Source: Erythrophleum ivorense (taxonomy: Eukaryota; Streptophyta; Magnoliopsida; Fabales; Fabaceae). From it: DNA of 64,000 nt. Below, piece after piece: positions 1 to 13,468 of this stretch (its first letter is position 1; each line of letters begins with the position of its first letter). A program made the translations under genes and the position numbers. The stretch is taken from contig JAIUCV010000003.1 in the NCBI GenBank assembly GCA_026724425.1, positions 53,260,477 to 53,324,476 of the forward strand, written 5' to 3'. The notes beneath the pieces are model-generated. The model was not told the origin of the DNA and did not search any database. It saw only the letters and a program-made list of their open reading frames with translations.

Positions 1-2696
1 TTAAGAATATGTAAAGGAAATTAACAAAAAATCATGGAATTTCAAGATGCAATTTCTAGGATTTCAAGTGCACCTTATAAAATCTGATTTTGTACAATGA
101 TTCCTATGCTTAAATAAGAGTTCAATTGAGCTCCTAAGATTCTTATAAGTCTCCTCATGTGCTTCCTCCCTTGAGAAAATAATGCAAAGTCTATGGAGCC
201 TAAAACCTAGCATAGGTTCTGCCAAGAGAGGTTTTAGTGGCTAAGGAGAGTTTTAAATTTTTCTAAATCCATTTTTGAGTCATATATGATGAATGAATAT
301 GAGGGGAAGCCTTGGGAAAATTTTAGGAAGTATAGAAGGTGAGATGGTGCTTTATGTTTCATAATATGACCTAAAGAAGCAATATGTAGTTAGACTCTTG
401 GTTTTGATTGTGTGATAACTCCAAGAAACTTAAAAGGAGTCAAGAATCATATTTGAAAGGAAATAATAAAGCCTAGAATTTATTTGATGGGTATTGTTTC
501 ATTAAGTGCGTTTATGGAACCATAATAAGGTTTATAGATAAAACTAGTATCTAAGCAAGTTGTGTGGTCTTAGAATTAATTTCATGAATCTAATTGGTTT
601 TCATAAATTGTTTTAGGGCAAGAGAAATCATCCCCATACTTTTGTGTGTGTGTGGCCAAAAGAGGGAGCTTGGATTCAAGAGAAAAAGTGTGTAATTGTA
701 TCCAAGGTAGCTCATTCCTCCTTCTCTTATGCATGATTGCTTACTTTACTTGTCTTTGAATGTGTGTATGTGTATTTGTGAGCTATGAGAAGTGTTCTAG
801 CATGACTTTGATTCCATGGTGCCATGTTGTTACAATATGCTTTCATATGATGTTTGTGATATGTGCTTAGGTTTGCTTGAGTGTGGTGAGGCCAAGAATC
901 CTTAGCCATGGTGAGGATGAGCCAAGAACCCTTAAGATTGATTGAGACAAAGTAAAGAGTCTCCCAAAAGTGAAGTTGACTACTAAGAGCATGGTTGAGT
1001 CCAAGAACCTCTTAAAGAATAGGTGAGGCAAGTCCAAAATCTACAAGTAAATGGGTCAAGCCAATCCACTTGCTTGGCAAGTCTTTGTATGCATGTATGA
1101 TTTTCTCAAATGATAAAAATATCTCTTGAATGTTTGCACATGTCAACATGACCATACATGCATGTATGAGACTTGTTTTGCATCTTTTATGTATGATTGA
1201 ATGGGAGATGAGCTATTGGGATTCTTTGAATCTCATCCCCTCCTCTCCAATGTTTTAACATGCTAAGTGGACTAAGAGAGCAAGGTAATGGAAGCCAACC
1301 ACCTTGAAGATGAGAAGATGATATTAAAGTACCTAAATTTTGCTACTTTAAGATTATACCATTGGCAAATGATGTAATTAATAGATGTATATATAATATG
1401 ATGTTATGAACATATGTAATTATGATAACACATCATGTGTAAATGAGAGAAAGCATTATGAGACCATTAGAATACAATTTGAGTATGTTATGACAATGTG
1501 GCTTCTTGAATGATGTTATAGAATTATGTATAAGTGTGAGTGAGATAGCTAAAATAAGATGTATGAGGTTTAGGACCATTTAGGCAGCTTACACGATTCC
1601 TAATTATGCTTTTAGACCTATCCAAAAAGTACCAAACTCCAAGAAAAGCCATTTAGATATTTTGGTATCCTATATGGAGTGAAAATTAACCATAATGGAA
1701 CCTTAAGTCACTTTTTGTCCAAACGAGCTCTTCTTAATTTGAGATTTGGCATATAATTAGAGTTTGTTGAGAGCTTTTTGGGAAGTTAAAGAACAGAATT
1801 TTCAGAGGTCTATAGAACATTTGATGAATTTTTTAAGTTGGCAAATTTTTTGGTTTTGGTCATGTTAATATTCATTCAGGTCCGAAAATGAAATCTGTCA
1901 CATAGGATTCAAATGATATCCAATTGTCATGAAATTATATACAAAAAAATAGGCATTTCCAGTGACTTGTGTCAATTGGAAGAACCTCATTTGGATGTCT
2001 AGAGAGGAAGATATGAATTTTCAAAGAATCTGTCCAGTACCAAGTGCTCTACCTGACCTTAGTTATTGTTTGATTAGGTTTTGAGGTCTAGGCATGCCTG
2101 AGTTAGTTTGGAGTTATTTTTACCCTTTAGCTAACATTTATAGATTTCTAGATTGATATCATTTGTATGGATTAGATTTTTGTAAAATTAATTGGACATT
2201 TTTGAAATTTGTTGCAAAATTTTATGACAACACCAATGGACTGCCTGACCTTTAGACCATTTTGAATGTCAAAAGTCTTCTGTGATGAGTCTCATGGTCT
2301 GGACATATTTTTAGCATAAAGTAGACATGTGTAGCTTTCCAGAATGGCTAAGAATGTATGATTTCTATTTTTATAGAATTAGTTATAATTTTTCAAAGTT
2401 TATGGCAAAAAAGAGGAAATTCTACTTGAAAATATATGCATGAATTCTATGTATCTTCTTGCTTTTCATGAGTTATAGAGCACTTTTAATAATGAAAATG
2501 AGTTGTATCCATGTAATTAAATATGAAAATGTGATGGATGAGTTCATATAATCCACGTGACACTGAACAAAATTTTTATCCCCTATGCAACACTAAATAA
2601 TGCATTATTTTAATACTAATTTTTCATTCCCTTCTTGCAATTCATGATGTGAGGCTTGGAAATGATAAGAAGCAAGGTAGAAATTATGGTGTTACA
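1..2696 (+). mobile_element. 3' part of a long Gypsy-type LTR (copy A)
   Basis: Non-coding sequence that ends at GGTGTTACA (2688-2696). It matches the reverse complement of 2766-6570 along its whole length. An anchor is the block around 1195-1250 (GGGATTCTTTGAATCTCATC), which recurs inverted near 4200-4240, inverted near 17910-17940 and direct near 44165-44195. The start of this copy lies left of the window. The LTR identity is inferred from copies B, C and D, which show TG..CA-type ends, target duplications and an adjacent polypurine tract. No internal coding region of the parent element is present here. Small ORFs inside it are not conserved between copies. Confidence 0.7.
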
Positions 2697-2765
2697 CCTA
2701 AACTACCATCTAGGATTTTAATAAGTTTGTATCATTAATTTTAACACAACCATGCTTAAACTAAT

Positions 2766-5700
2766 TGTAACACCATAAATTTCTAGCTTTATCTCATACT
2801 ACTTCTAAATTCCATGCCATGAATTACACAAGAATAAGAGAAGATGACATTAAAATAAGGCATTCCTTGCTTACTTACCTCTATGTATAATTTTTTTCTT
2901 TCAGAGTTCCATGGGCCATGTGGGCACATGCTATACTTTCACATATTTAATTACATTAATACAACTCCTTTGCATCACAAAATCATGCCCATAACTCATA
3001 GAAACCGAAATGGAGCTCAAAATAATCAAGTATATTTTCGGCCAGATTTGGCCTCTTTTCTGGTCAAACTTTGAAAAATCATATCTAATTCTAGAAAAAT
3101 TAAAATAATGCAATCTTAGTCATTCTGAGAATTTATGGATGTCTACTTCACACTAAAAATACGCCTATACCATAACATTTATCACAAAGAGCGTTTGATA
3201 TCCAAAATAGTCCAAAGGTCGCTGCTGCCTGGGCTGCTATTTCAGATTACTAATATAAACTTCTAAAATTCATAAATAATTTGATAAAAATTGAAATCAT
3301 ACACATTCAGTCATTTTGGAAAGCTAAAAATGTTAAATTTATGCTAAAAATAATTATAGAATGAAAAAAAAAATACATTTAGCCATTGGAAATCTATGGA
3401 ACAATGGCTAGACTCTTGGGGTGTCACTGCTACTGACAGCTAACTTGAAAAATACATAACAAATCGCCAAATGAGGTGATCTCAGTGGCCACAGAAAGAT
3501 TATAACCTCTAATTTATTCCTGTATAATTTCACAAGCATTGGACACCATTTGCCTATCGGATAACACAGAATACAAATCTGCTAGTGTGAATAGTGCACA
3601 TACCAGAAACCATGAAAATTGCCAACTTTGAAAAATCATCAAATATTCTGTAGACTTATGAAAATTATCATCTTTATCCCAAAAAGCTCTTAATGAGATC
3701 TAATTGCATGCCAAATCTCAGATCAAGACTAACTCATTTGCCCAAAAAGTGACATAGAGTTTCATTATGGTCAAATTTGGTTCCATATAGGGTACTAAAC
3801 TTGCCAAATAGCTTTCCCTTAGTTGTGGCACCTTTGGACAAGTCTAAAAGTGCATTTAAGACTTATGTGAGTTGCCCAAATGGTCCCAAACCTCATGCAT
3901 CTCATTTTGGCCTTTTCATCCACACTTGTACATATTTGCATCAAACTTCCAATTTGCATAACTTGGCATTACATATCCAAATTCATTTCTAAAGTTCATA
4001 CATCATATCCATATATGTATACATCACATAATATCACATTTACATGTGTCTCAAGGGTCATGTGCCATTTACAATAATCATATACATCATTGAATATCAT
4101 TATGGTTCAAAAAGGGTAAAAGCTAGACATATGAATGTCAATCTCTCTTCCCATTAGCATATCCACTTAGTTCACCTAATATTTTAGAGTATTAGAGAGG
4201 AGGGGATGAGATTCAAAGAATCCAAATAACTCATCTCTCATTCAATCATACATAATGGATGTAAACAAGTCTCATAAATGCATGTATGATCATATGGACA
4301 TGTGCAAACATTCAAAAAGCATTTTCATCATTTAAGAAAGCCATATACATATATAGCATATAAAGGATTTCCAAGCAAGTGGACTGGCCTCACTTAATTT
4401 CTTGTAGATGTTGGAATTGCCTCACCCATTTTTTAATGCATTCTTGGACTCAATCATACTCTTGGGAGTCCACTTTCCTTTGGGAGACTCTTTGTTTTGT
4501 CTCAACCAATCTTAAGGGTTCTTGGCTCATCAAGAACACATGAAAACATCATATGAAACATAATATATCATCATAAAACTATGGCATATGAAATCATGCT
4601 AGCATACTTTTCATGGCTTGAAAATACGCACACACATTCTAAGACAAGCTAACACACATTCATGCATGAGAGAAGGTGGAGAGAGCTACCTTGCTTGCAT
4701 TGACACACTTTTTCCTTAAGTCTTGAGTCCTCTCCCTTGACCTCACACACCCAAGAGGGTGGAGATCATTTCTTTTAGCCTAAACACATCATATGGAAGC
4801 TAATTACACTCTTGAAACAAGCTAGGACATTAAACTTATATTTAAGAACATACTTGGTTCCATAAGTCACATAATGGTTCCATAAATGGCTTATTGAAGC
4901 AACCATCATGATTCAAGTTCTTGGCTCCATTCTCTTCTAATTCCTAGACCTCTTGACCTCATTTAAAGTTCTTGGAGCTATTACATATTCATTTACAAAA
5001 GCCTAGACACAAGTTGCTTCATAAGGTCACATTATGGAAGCCATTGCCTCATCTCCCAATCCATGGCTTCTAAATTTTTCTCAAGGGTTCTTCCTATCTT
5101 CTACCATCATATGAAGTCTCAAACCAAGGCTAGAATAAATTAAAATACTCTCTAACCCCTCCATCTGTCCTAGAACGATATTATGGAAGCATTTGGGGTT
5201 CAAGGGGTTTTCAATTTTTCTTTGATGGGAGAGCTACTTGGGAGGCTTCTTAGGGGTCTTAAGAATTCAAACAAAAACTCACATATGTTAGAGAATGTAT
5301 GAATCAAATCAGTTTTTACAATCCCTTCAAATGTACTACACTTTTTCAACTTAGAGTTCATTAGTTTTTCTTGCAATTTCTTTGCTTTCTTGGATGGGAG
5401 GTGCATGTGGGAAGCTCTATAGGGGTCTTAAGAACTCATACAAATGTTCACATAGGCTTGGGAACTCTTAGATAAACTCAGATTTTTGCCTATGTCTTTG
5501 AATCCCTAACTTCCCATTCTTAGTTCTCTTTTGCTTCTTAATTAATTCTACTTGTATCTTCCTAATCCTCACAATATAGAACCCCTAATTCTACCCTAAT
5601 ATGGTTAGAATTTATCTCCTATGGAATGGGCTCTAAGGTGAATAAAAATTTCATAGAGGAAGCAAGCAAAGAGAAGCAACATCTTGCATGGAAAGTACCT

Positions 5701-6570
5701 TGAATCAAGCTCTTCCAAGAAGGCTCTTCCTTTGCTTGGCTTGCTTCCTCAAAATTTCCCCCTCTGTTCTGCCCTCAAAACAACACCAAACTCTCCATTA
5801 AAACCATACAAAGAAAGCTTGAGAGGAGAGGAGCAAGTTTCAAGAAGGAAGGATATGAAATTTCTTAAAGTTTCTTATCTTTTTTTTGAATTTCTTCTTC
5901 CTCTTATACGCCTAAGAAGCTGGAGTTTTCCTTTGAAAATGGGCAGAAGCAAGTCGGTCTTAGAGAGGAGAGAAAGAACATGGCATATAAAGACGTTTTT
6001 AAAAGCTTCCTTTAATACTTTAATACCAATTTTGCCCTTTGTTCTTAACATTTTTGTTTCTCCTTCGTTTTAGCTCCTTTGTGAGGATCATCTTTTCCAT
6101 TATAAAATTTAGATTCCCAATTTAGTAAAATGCCTTTGGAATCACTCAAATTGGAGCTAAAACCTTCTTGAAGGAACCGGTCAAAGTTTCAGTCAACTGA
6201 CATCGAAAAGAGTACACCAGAGGGATTTTACTAGTCTCGGGGCTTCCCATGGTTTTTGATGCCTCTGGGAACCCTGGGTAATTCAAAATTTTCATTTAAA
6301 AAGCCATACTATGAGTTTTTCAAAAAGTGCCTATATTTATGAAAATGCCATTGGTCTTTTAGCAAATTTTTCGAATCACTTTGGCCTTGATTTTCTGGGC
6401 AACTCAAGACTCAAATCCTCATTTTCTATTATTTAGAATTTTATCCTAATTTTAGTGGGCCTCAATTCCTTCTATTTCGAGGACTTCTTTTTATATTTGG
6501 CCTATTTTTGACGTTTACGGAGAAATTGAACATTGTGTTTCTCACATTTATGGAGGGACCGGATATTACA
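2766..6570 (-). mobile_element. Solo long LTR, Gypsy type (copy B)
   Basis: Complete LTR of about 3.8 kb on the minus strand. It reads TGTAATATCC at 6570 and ends GGTGTTACA at 2766. The flanking five bases are CTAAT on the left and TTAAT on the right, a 4/5 match expected of an aged target duplication. There is no internal region or partner LTR, so a solo LTR left by LTR-LTR recombination is the simplest reading. TGTAAYRYCC starts are common among plant Gypsy LTRs. The 129-residue ORF at 5684-6073 is antisense to the LTR and is not supported as a gene. Confidence 0.78.
5225..5555. repeat. Tandem duplication of about 170 bp inside LTR copy B
   Basis: Two adjacent units starting near 5225 and 5393 share GATGGGAG, GGGGTCTTAAGAA and a closing block rich in TTGC and TTTCTT. 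They are diverged, so the duplication is old. Copy D has one equivalent segment around 18610-18780. Confidence 0.55.
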
Positions 6571-7284
6571 TTAATAAAATGAAGCAATTTTATTTTGCAC
6601 ATAATTAGAAAACGCACACTGAAATCTCAATGTGGTTCAGAATGAAATTTGTTTGTTTAATCAACTAATTAAATCAAACCAAGTTCTTAGATAACATCAA
6701 CAATTCAATAATCATGTAAACAGAATCATCTAACTAGAAATAATATAGATTACATGAAAACATAGATAATAGAAATGAAATTCATCTAAAATTAAAACCA
6801 AACTAGTATTCAGTACAACTATGGACTTAGGTTCAACATCAGGTTCAATTTCTGGAATGATTATAGATGAAAAAGCATATATCCATACAATACCCTCTGG
6901 AATGATGCTATAGAGAAATAATCATCTCATTAACATGACCTAAGGAGAATCTAATGGCTTGGATGGGCTAGTCACATCCAAAGGTCTAGAATTTTTTATA
7001 TTAAAAGAAATACAATATTAATTTTGAAGTAATATAAGCTCACATCTTTAGCTTAATTCGAAATGTCCAATCTAATTGTTGGTTCATGTAAACTGCAAAA
7101 CAAAAATACGAATAGGACCTCTGTTGGAAAAATTATAATAATGGCAATTTAAACCTAAATATAATAAAGCAATCAAAACTCATTAATCCAAATTTAGTCC
7201 ACTTAATGTGAAATGCACCTAAGGTCATCGAATGAGTCTTAACAAATTATTATAAAACTAAATATGAGGAATATAATGTATAAT
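6571..7284. other. No gene recognised
   Basis: AT-rich sequence between LTR copy B and an RTE fragment. No reading frame, structural RNA or element end could be recognised. Confidence 0.5.
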
Positions 7285-8140
7285 AATGTCGAATTATCAG
7301 TCCATTTTGAGTCTTTATTTTTTTGCTTTAATCTTAAATGTACTCACTAAATATATCTAAAAGTTAGTGCTACAATGCATATTTTTTTGTAGATGTTATA
7401 GTTTTAATTGGATAGTTGAGAGAGAAAATAAATAAAAAATTAGATATGTAGAGACTAGTTTTAAAAGCACATAGATTCCATTTAAATTGAAGTAAAATGG
7501 AGTATATAGAATGTAAGTTTAGCAAGAAGTACACTATTTTTAGCTTAAAAGTGAAAATTGGAGAATACACCATACTATAAGCTACACAATTTAAGTATCT
7601 TAGATTCATCATATAATAAGCAGGGAAATAGAGGAGTGCTTCTAGTGTTATTTGTAATAGAAAAGTATCATTTAAGCTTAAAGGTAAATTTTATCACATA
7701 ACTATAAAACCTACAATGTTGTATAGGATTGAGTGTTAGGCAATAAAAAGAAAATAAAAGAATAAGTTTAATACTGTAGAGATGGAAATGTTGTATTAGA
7801 TAAGTGGACATACAAGATAAGATAAAATTAAAAATGAATGCATTAAAGAAAAAATTGAGATCACATCTATTATGAAAAAGATTGTAAAATTGCATTCTAA
7901 ATGGTTGGGTATGTGTGAAAAAGACCTACAAAAGCCTTATTAAGGAAAGTAGATAAGATGAAGAGTAGTTTAATAGTTAGAGGTAGAGGAAAAACAAGAA
8001 AAACTATCAGTGAAACCATTAAAAAGGATTTAGACTTAAATAGTTAGTTGACAGATATGATTTACAATATAACTTTGTAACATCGTTTGATCTATGTAGC
8101 CAATCCATTTAGTGGGAAAAAGCCTGTAGTTGTTGTTGTT
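7285..8140 (+). mobile_element. RTE-type LINE, 3'-terminal fragment
   Basis: The plus strand, read across several frames and stops, gives the C-terminal part of a plant RTE reverse transcriptase, beginning around a degenerate LFTLVLDVL block. The final HLIYVA segment (about 8085-8105) is followed by a GTT-rich tail (8130-8150), as in the longer copy at 46250-48493. GTT-type simple tails instead of poly(A) are characteristic of RTE LINEs. The fragment is 5'-truncated, as is usual for aborted target-primed insertion. It carries many stops and is not functional. The minus-strand ORFs here are shadows. Confidence 0.72.
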
Positions 8141-8812
8141 CTTGTTGTACAATTAAATTTTTTATAGTGTAATTATTTCTCAAAGTTAAAATTTTTTATT
8201 TTCACAGTTAAAATTTTTCCTTACAACTAAAATGTGTATTCTTACTATTAAAATTTTTTACCTCTTTATAAAAAAAATACACATCAAGGAAAAACTTAAC
8301 TATACAGGGTTCAATTAAAATGAAAAAGTATATTGCTATTTGGTGGGAAAAGTGTCTCAATCAAACTTATGTCTATAGTTATTTGTTTTAGTGAAGCGTG
8401 AAAGCAACAGAAACTAAGAAAATGTGTCTTCTTGAAGTATCCATACTTTATAGCCAAGAATGGATCCCAAATTGCTCTATCAATCAAAGCATATAAGCCC
8501 AAGAGAAGAAATCGTAATCAAGTTGTCATTGCATTTAAAGAATAGAGAAATCTTAATTTTAATTAAATATTTTATCTAGAATTCAATCTTTTAAAGAATG
8601 GAAAAATCTCAAATCAAGTATTCTATTTGAAAAACAAGTTATTTTATTTTGATATTAGTACATCAAATAAAATAACTTCAGAAATCTTTCTTTCAACTAG
8701 AAAGTTATTGAATGGAAGAAATAATAAAGAAGACATCTTCTTTGCTATTTAGGAACAAAACACAACAAATTACAAACATTTTTGTAATATTTTTTAGGCC
8801 AATTGGAATAAG
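8141..8812. other. No gene recognised
   Basis: AT-rich spacer. Four short imperfect repeats of the form AGTTAAAATTTTT occur at about 8180-8260. Nothing coding was seen. Confidence 0.5.
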
Positions 8813-8817
8813 GGAAC

Positions 8818-9370
8818 TATTGGAATCACAAGCTATGAAACTAAATAAAAGACAAAGGAAGAATTTAAAGAGCAGAACTTAAGTTGCTTTATTTCATTCA
8901 CTAATTTATAGCTAAAAATTTTAATTAATTAAATAATATTAAATGCTTAACCATTTTCTAAACACTAGGAATCATGATCTTAAAGTGGAAAGAAATAATA
9001 ATATGATGTTTCCTAAAAGTAAACCTTATTAATATTTTGCTTTTCATCAATTACCATCTTGGGATCTGTTATGAAAAGCAAAAATGGACAAAGAAAAAAA
9101 AGGTTTGTGCTTTATCTAGCCAAAAGATATGCTCAATGTCATTCAGGTCAACTCAACTCAACTTTAGATGCTCACTCAACTTAATATAGAGCTCTCAATT
9201 TTGGTTTTGCTTGAGGTCTTTAGCTTTACCTATTGTTTGCTTAACTCTCCGAAGTGCACTTAACCTTACTTAACTTAACTTGAATATACTCAATTTCAGT
9301 TATCCTCTACTTTGATTTAAACTAATGTTTAAAGTTAAGTTCACTCCTCTTTAAATCTTTAACTTTAATA
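8818..9370 (-). repeat. 3' LTR of the minus-strand copia
   Basis: About 553 bp, matching 13469-13996 throughout. A shared landmark is the AACTCAACTTAA-rich tract (about 9145-9185 here, 13795-13830 in the partner). The left end abuts GGAAC and the right end abuts the polypurine tract. Confidence 0.85.
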
Positions 9371-9429
9371 TTCTTTTCCTTAACCTCAAAATTAGCTTTA
9401 AAAAAATAAAGAAGATTAAAATACCTCCT

Positions 9430-12360
9430 TGATGCAAGTGATAGATTTGATGCCAAGCCGTTTTGTCAGAGTTTCAAACTTGCTTTTCTACAAGCCTTTG
9501 GTGAAGATGTCTACCACTTTATCTTTTGCATTCAATGGAGGAATTGAACTTCATTTCCCTTCATGGCTTTATTAATCTCACAATACTTGATTTCAATGTG
9601 TTTTTTCCTTCCATGGAGTATAGGATTCTTAATCATTGATATTGCAAATTTCATAGCATCTTTGTGGCACTACTTTAAGGAATTATCAAGTCATTTAGCA
9701 TATTCCTCAACCAGAGTACTTGATTTACAGCTGTTAAAGCTACAATGTATTATGCTTCAATGGTTGATTGGGAATAGTTCCTTGATTCTTAAAACTCTAG
9801 CATATATTTATGGATCCAAGAGTAAAGAAATATCCTAAAGTGCTCTTCATGTCATGATGGGAGCTAGCCTAATCACTATCCATGAATCCCATCTAGTTGA
9901 AACCAATAGACCTTACATAAAATACCCAAAATCCAGGGATCCTTGAATGTATCTCAACACTCACTTGGTAGTTGAGAGATGGTTTTTAGCTAGAATACTC
10001 ATGAATCTTGCCAGAACACTCGTGACATACATTATGTCAAGCCTAGTGATAAAAAGGCATAAGAGTGATCCAATTAAACTTTGATACATCTACTAAGCCT
10101 AACCTATCATATTTGTTCAACTTATTTTCCTAAACTACGAGTGTGCTCATAGTCTTGATCTTTCATGGGTTGAATTTCCTCAAAAGATCCATAGAATGTT
10201 TCTTTTGAGAAATAAACAAATGTTAGGAAAATTTCTTCACTATAATTCCTAAAAAATAGGACATACTTCTTAAGTCATTCATTTCAAAGGCTTTTTTCAT
10301 TTTTCTTCTAAATAAGTTAAGTGACTTCAGCTCACTTCCAATCACTAAAAGATCATCAATATAAATAGAAACAATAAGGATTTCATTCTTTTATTGTTAG
10401 GTATATAAGGTAGCTTTATTACAGCTTCATTTGAACCCTAAATCTTCCCAAAAAAAATTGTTAATTTTAGCGTACCAAGCTCATGCAACCATAAAGAGCT
10501 TTCCTTAACTAGTACACCTCGCTACTATCTTATGAGAAACCTTTTGGCTATTCAATATAAATTTTCTTTCGTAGAACTTCATTCAAGAAAGCTAATTTGA
10601 CATCAAGTTAGATTACCTTGCAATGTTGTTAAGCTATAATTGAGAGGAGTAATATGATGGTATCAAATCCTGCAATTAGAGCAAAGCTTTTAGTGAAGTC
10701 TATACCTTGCATTTATGCATAACCCTTCACAACTAACCTTGCTTTGTGCTTGTTTATGGTCCTATCAGAACTTAATTTGAGTTTGAAAATCCATTTTGTG
10801 CCAATCATGTACTCGTTGTGTAGTCTTGGTACCAACACCCATATGTGGTTCTTCTTGATTGTCCTCAACTTCCCCTCTATAGTAGTTCTCCATTATCCTA
10901 ATTTCAAAGCATCTTTAGTACTTATAAGTTCTAAAAGAGCAATGTTGCATTTAGCATAAATATTCTAAAGAGTTCCTATCCTTTTAATTGCATTGTCTTC
11001 ATTAGAATCATCATTTACTAAGGTGCCAAGAAATTCTTCAGTAGACTTGATTGGAGGAAGCAGTAGCCATCTTCTTCTAATCCCAGGCTCCATTTTCATT
11101 AAACTTCATGCTTCTACTTACAATGGCTTGTTATGTAATAGGATTAAAAATTCTATACCCTTTAGAGACATTGCTATAGCCTATAAAAATACTAATTTTT
11201 TTCTTTTTTAATCTTTAATCAAGTTTGTCCCTTTTAGCTTTAGAAACATAGGCATAACAAAGACTCCTAAACATCTTGAGGTGGTTTATAGACAGTTTTT
11301 TTACCTATCTAAGCTTCATATAGGGTTTTCTCCTTGAGGGTTTTAGTTAGAAGTTAGTTCTGTAAATAAACAAAGGTGTTGACGACCTCTGCCCAAAACA
11401 TCTTGGGCAAGTCCTTTTAACATTGAGACATCTGACCATGTTCATAACAAATCTATTATTCTTCTTACTCATATCATTTTGCTATGGTGAGTAAGTTACA
11501 ATGAGTTAGTAATGCATACTTGCTTGTTAGAGAAACTCCTTAAACTAATTAGAGGTATACTTAGTCCCATTATTGGTTTTTAAATTCTTGATCTTTAGAA
11601 AGTACTGATTCTTTGCCATTGCCTTGAACTTTTGAAACTCAGTAAATACTTCAAACTTTTGCTTAAGAAAATAGACCTAACAATATCTCATATAATTATC
11701 AATAAACAAGAGAAAGTATCTGTTACTATTCAAGGATGGTATGCTCATTGGTCCACACACATTTGAGTGGATGAATTTTAACTTGCCAGCTACTCTCAAA
11801 ACTGGATTAGTAGGAAAAAGTATTTTAGCCAAGTTTCCCAATTGACATACTCTACATGCACCATTGTAATATGGATTGTAGGTCTGACACTAGCTCCTTC
11901 TTTTGGAGAAACTTTAATGAAGAAAAGTCGATGTGTCTAAGTCTTCTATGCCATAAATCACCATTTTCTTCCACACCAACATAAACTCCCCCTTTATGGT
12001 CTTTTAATTCAAAAGGAAACCTTCTGTTGTTCATTTTAATTGAGAAAATCTTCATGCCAGGAAAATCAAAGATTTCACATATTTTACTCTTGAACGATAG
12101 AGCAAAATTTTTAACAAAGAGATGTCCAACATTGAGAAGATTTTGACTTAACTCATGTGTAAATAAAATGTACTCTATAAGTCATGTACCTAAAAGTGCT
12201 TGAATAGTAATACCGACTCTCTCTTTAATGTCCACAACTTGCCATATCTAAGTATAACTTTGAAGGAATAACCTTTGTCTAAGGTTTCGAAGGTGGTCAA
12301 GTTTATTGTCATATAATATGTGCATCAACTATCAATTAACCACACATCAGTGTCCACAAT
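9430..12360 (-). pseudogene. copia pol (protease, integrase, reverse transcriptase), decayed
   Basis: Read on the minus strand from about 12360 downward, the fragments follow copia order: a protease-like stretch, then a GAG-pre-integrase block with LWHRRLRHIDFSSLKFL (within 11852-12055), then integrase, then reverse transcriptase. The RT is recognised by LDVKLAFLNE (about 10570-10610) and the catalytic IDDLL motif (about 10343-10365). Stops and frameshifts break the frame throughout, so no polyprotein can be made. The order gag-IN-RT identifies copia, not Gypsy. Confidence 0.75.
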
Positions 12361-12559
12361 TGCTTTGTAGCATTCTTCAACAATAATGGTAGCAAATAGC
12401 CTCTCTTCCTTAACTTCATTATTGTAAGGCATTTGTACAGGTTAGGCTTAAGGTTGTTGATTTTGATTTGCTTTGTAAATTTTGTCAATATGACAAAACT
12501 ACTTGCAAGATTGGCATTGAACTCCAGGTTTGAACTAGCAGTAGTTTTCTGCATGGTTT

Positions 12560-13325
12560 GTCTTCTAGCAATGAGGATATAGTGGAAACTTCTCCTTCTT
12601 GAATCTTCTTTTATTGCGTTGCTGCTTCTCCTTCTTCACTTTACCCTTTTATCTACTATTTTGCTTCTTTGAGGCACCATCAATTTATGGTTTTGGCTTT
12701 TGTGTTGCTATTAATACAGACTTCACTGGCACTCACCTCCTTTCTGAAGGCTTTTCTTTACTTCACAGCTTGTAGTGCATTTGCAAGTTTAGCTATAAAG
12801 AGTTGTGTCATGTCCTTGGTGTCTTCCAATGAAGAGATATTTGCTTCAAGCCTTTCAAGAAGCATTATTATGACTTTCTTCAAATCCTCTTTTCCTCTAC
12901 TTCTTTCCCAAGTAACCTAATCTTGTTTATTATCATTGAGACTCTATCAATATAGTCCTTCAATTTATTAGACTCTTTTAAATTTTGTAGTTCAAACTTC
13001 CTTCTTAGGTCATAAATTTGCAATTGTTGAGTTTTATCACTCCTTTGAAACCATATTTTAAGCTTTTCCCAAGCTTTATTGGTAGTTTTGCATGTCATTA
13101 TCCTGGCAAAAATGACTTCATCACTAGTTGAATGAGTAATAGAGAAAGCTCTGTACTTCTTGGCTATCCCTTCTTAATGATGTTTGATCTAGTTTACTAT
13201 TAGGTTAGTTGGTAAGAGATATACAGCTTTATCATTTTCAACATACTCCCAAAAATGAAATGATTTAAGGTAAGTTTTTATCTTAACAGCTCATACTTAG
13301 CAATTTTGCCCATTAAAAATGGGTG
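12560..13325 (-). pseudogene. copia gag (UBN2-type), decayed
   Basis: The best open stretch (12880-13098) reads as a copia capsid domain, with KAWEKLKIWFQ and LRRKFELQNLKESN typical of the UBN2/retrotran_gag family. A downstream cysteine-bearing remnant near 12570-12620 fits the zinc-knuckle region. Multiple stops are present upstream and downstream. It lies between the 5' LTR and pol, as expected. Confidence 0.72.
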
Positions 13326-13468
13326 GAGAAACTTAAGAAAAGGTTGAGGATGGGATAGCATAATAGGAAGAAAAAAATGGCTCAAATGTAGGTTGTGGTA
13401 AGTTTCCTTACTTGTTTTTTTTTTTCACTTATAGTCCCTTCAAAGATCCTTAGAGCTTTGACACAAGA

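Noticed and set aside
5684..6073. 129-residue ORF
   Set aside because: It lies antisense inside LTR copy B. The equivalent region in copy D (19091-19468) is open but very different and includes a (TC)n run. No domain is recognisable.
8160..8270. Repeated AGTTAAAATTTTT words as a functional array
   Set aside because: Irregular spacing in very AT-rich DNA; chance similarity is likely.
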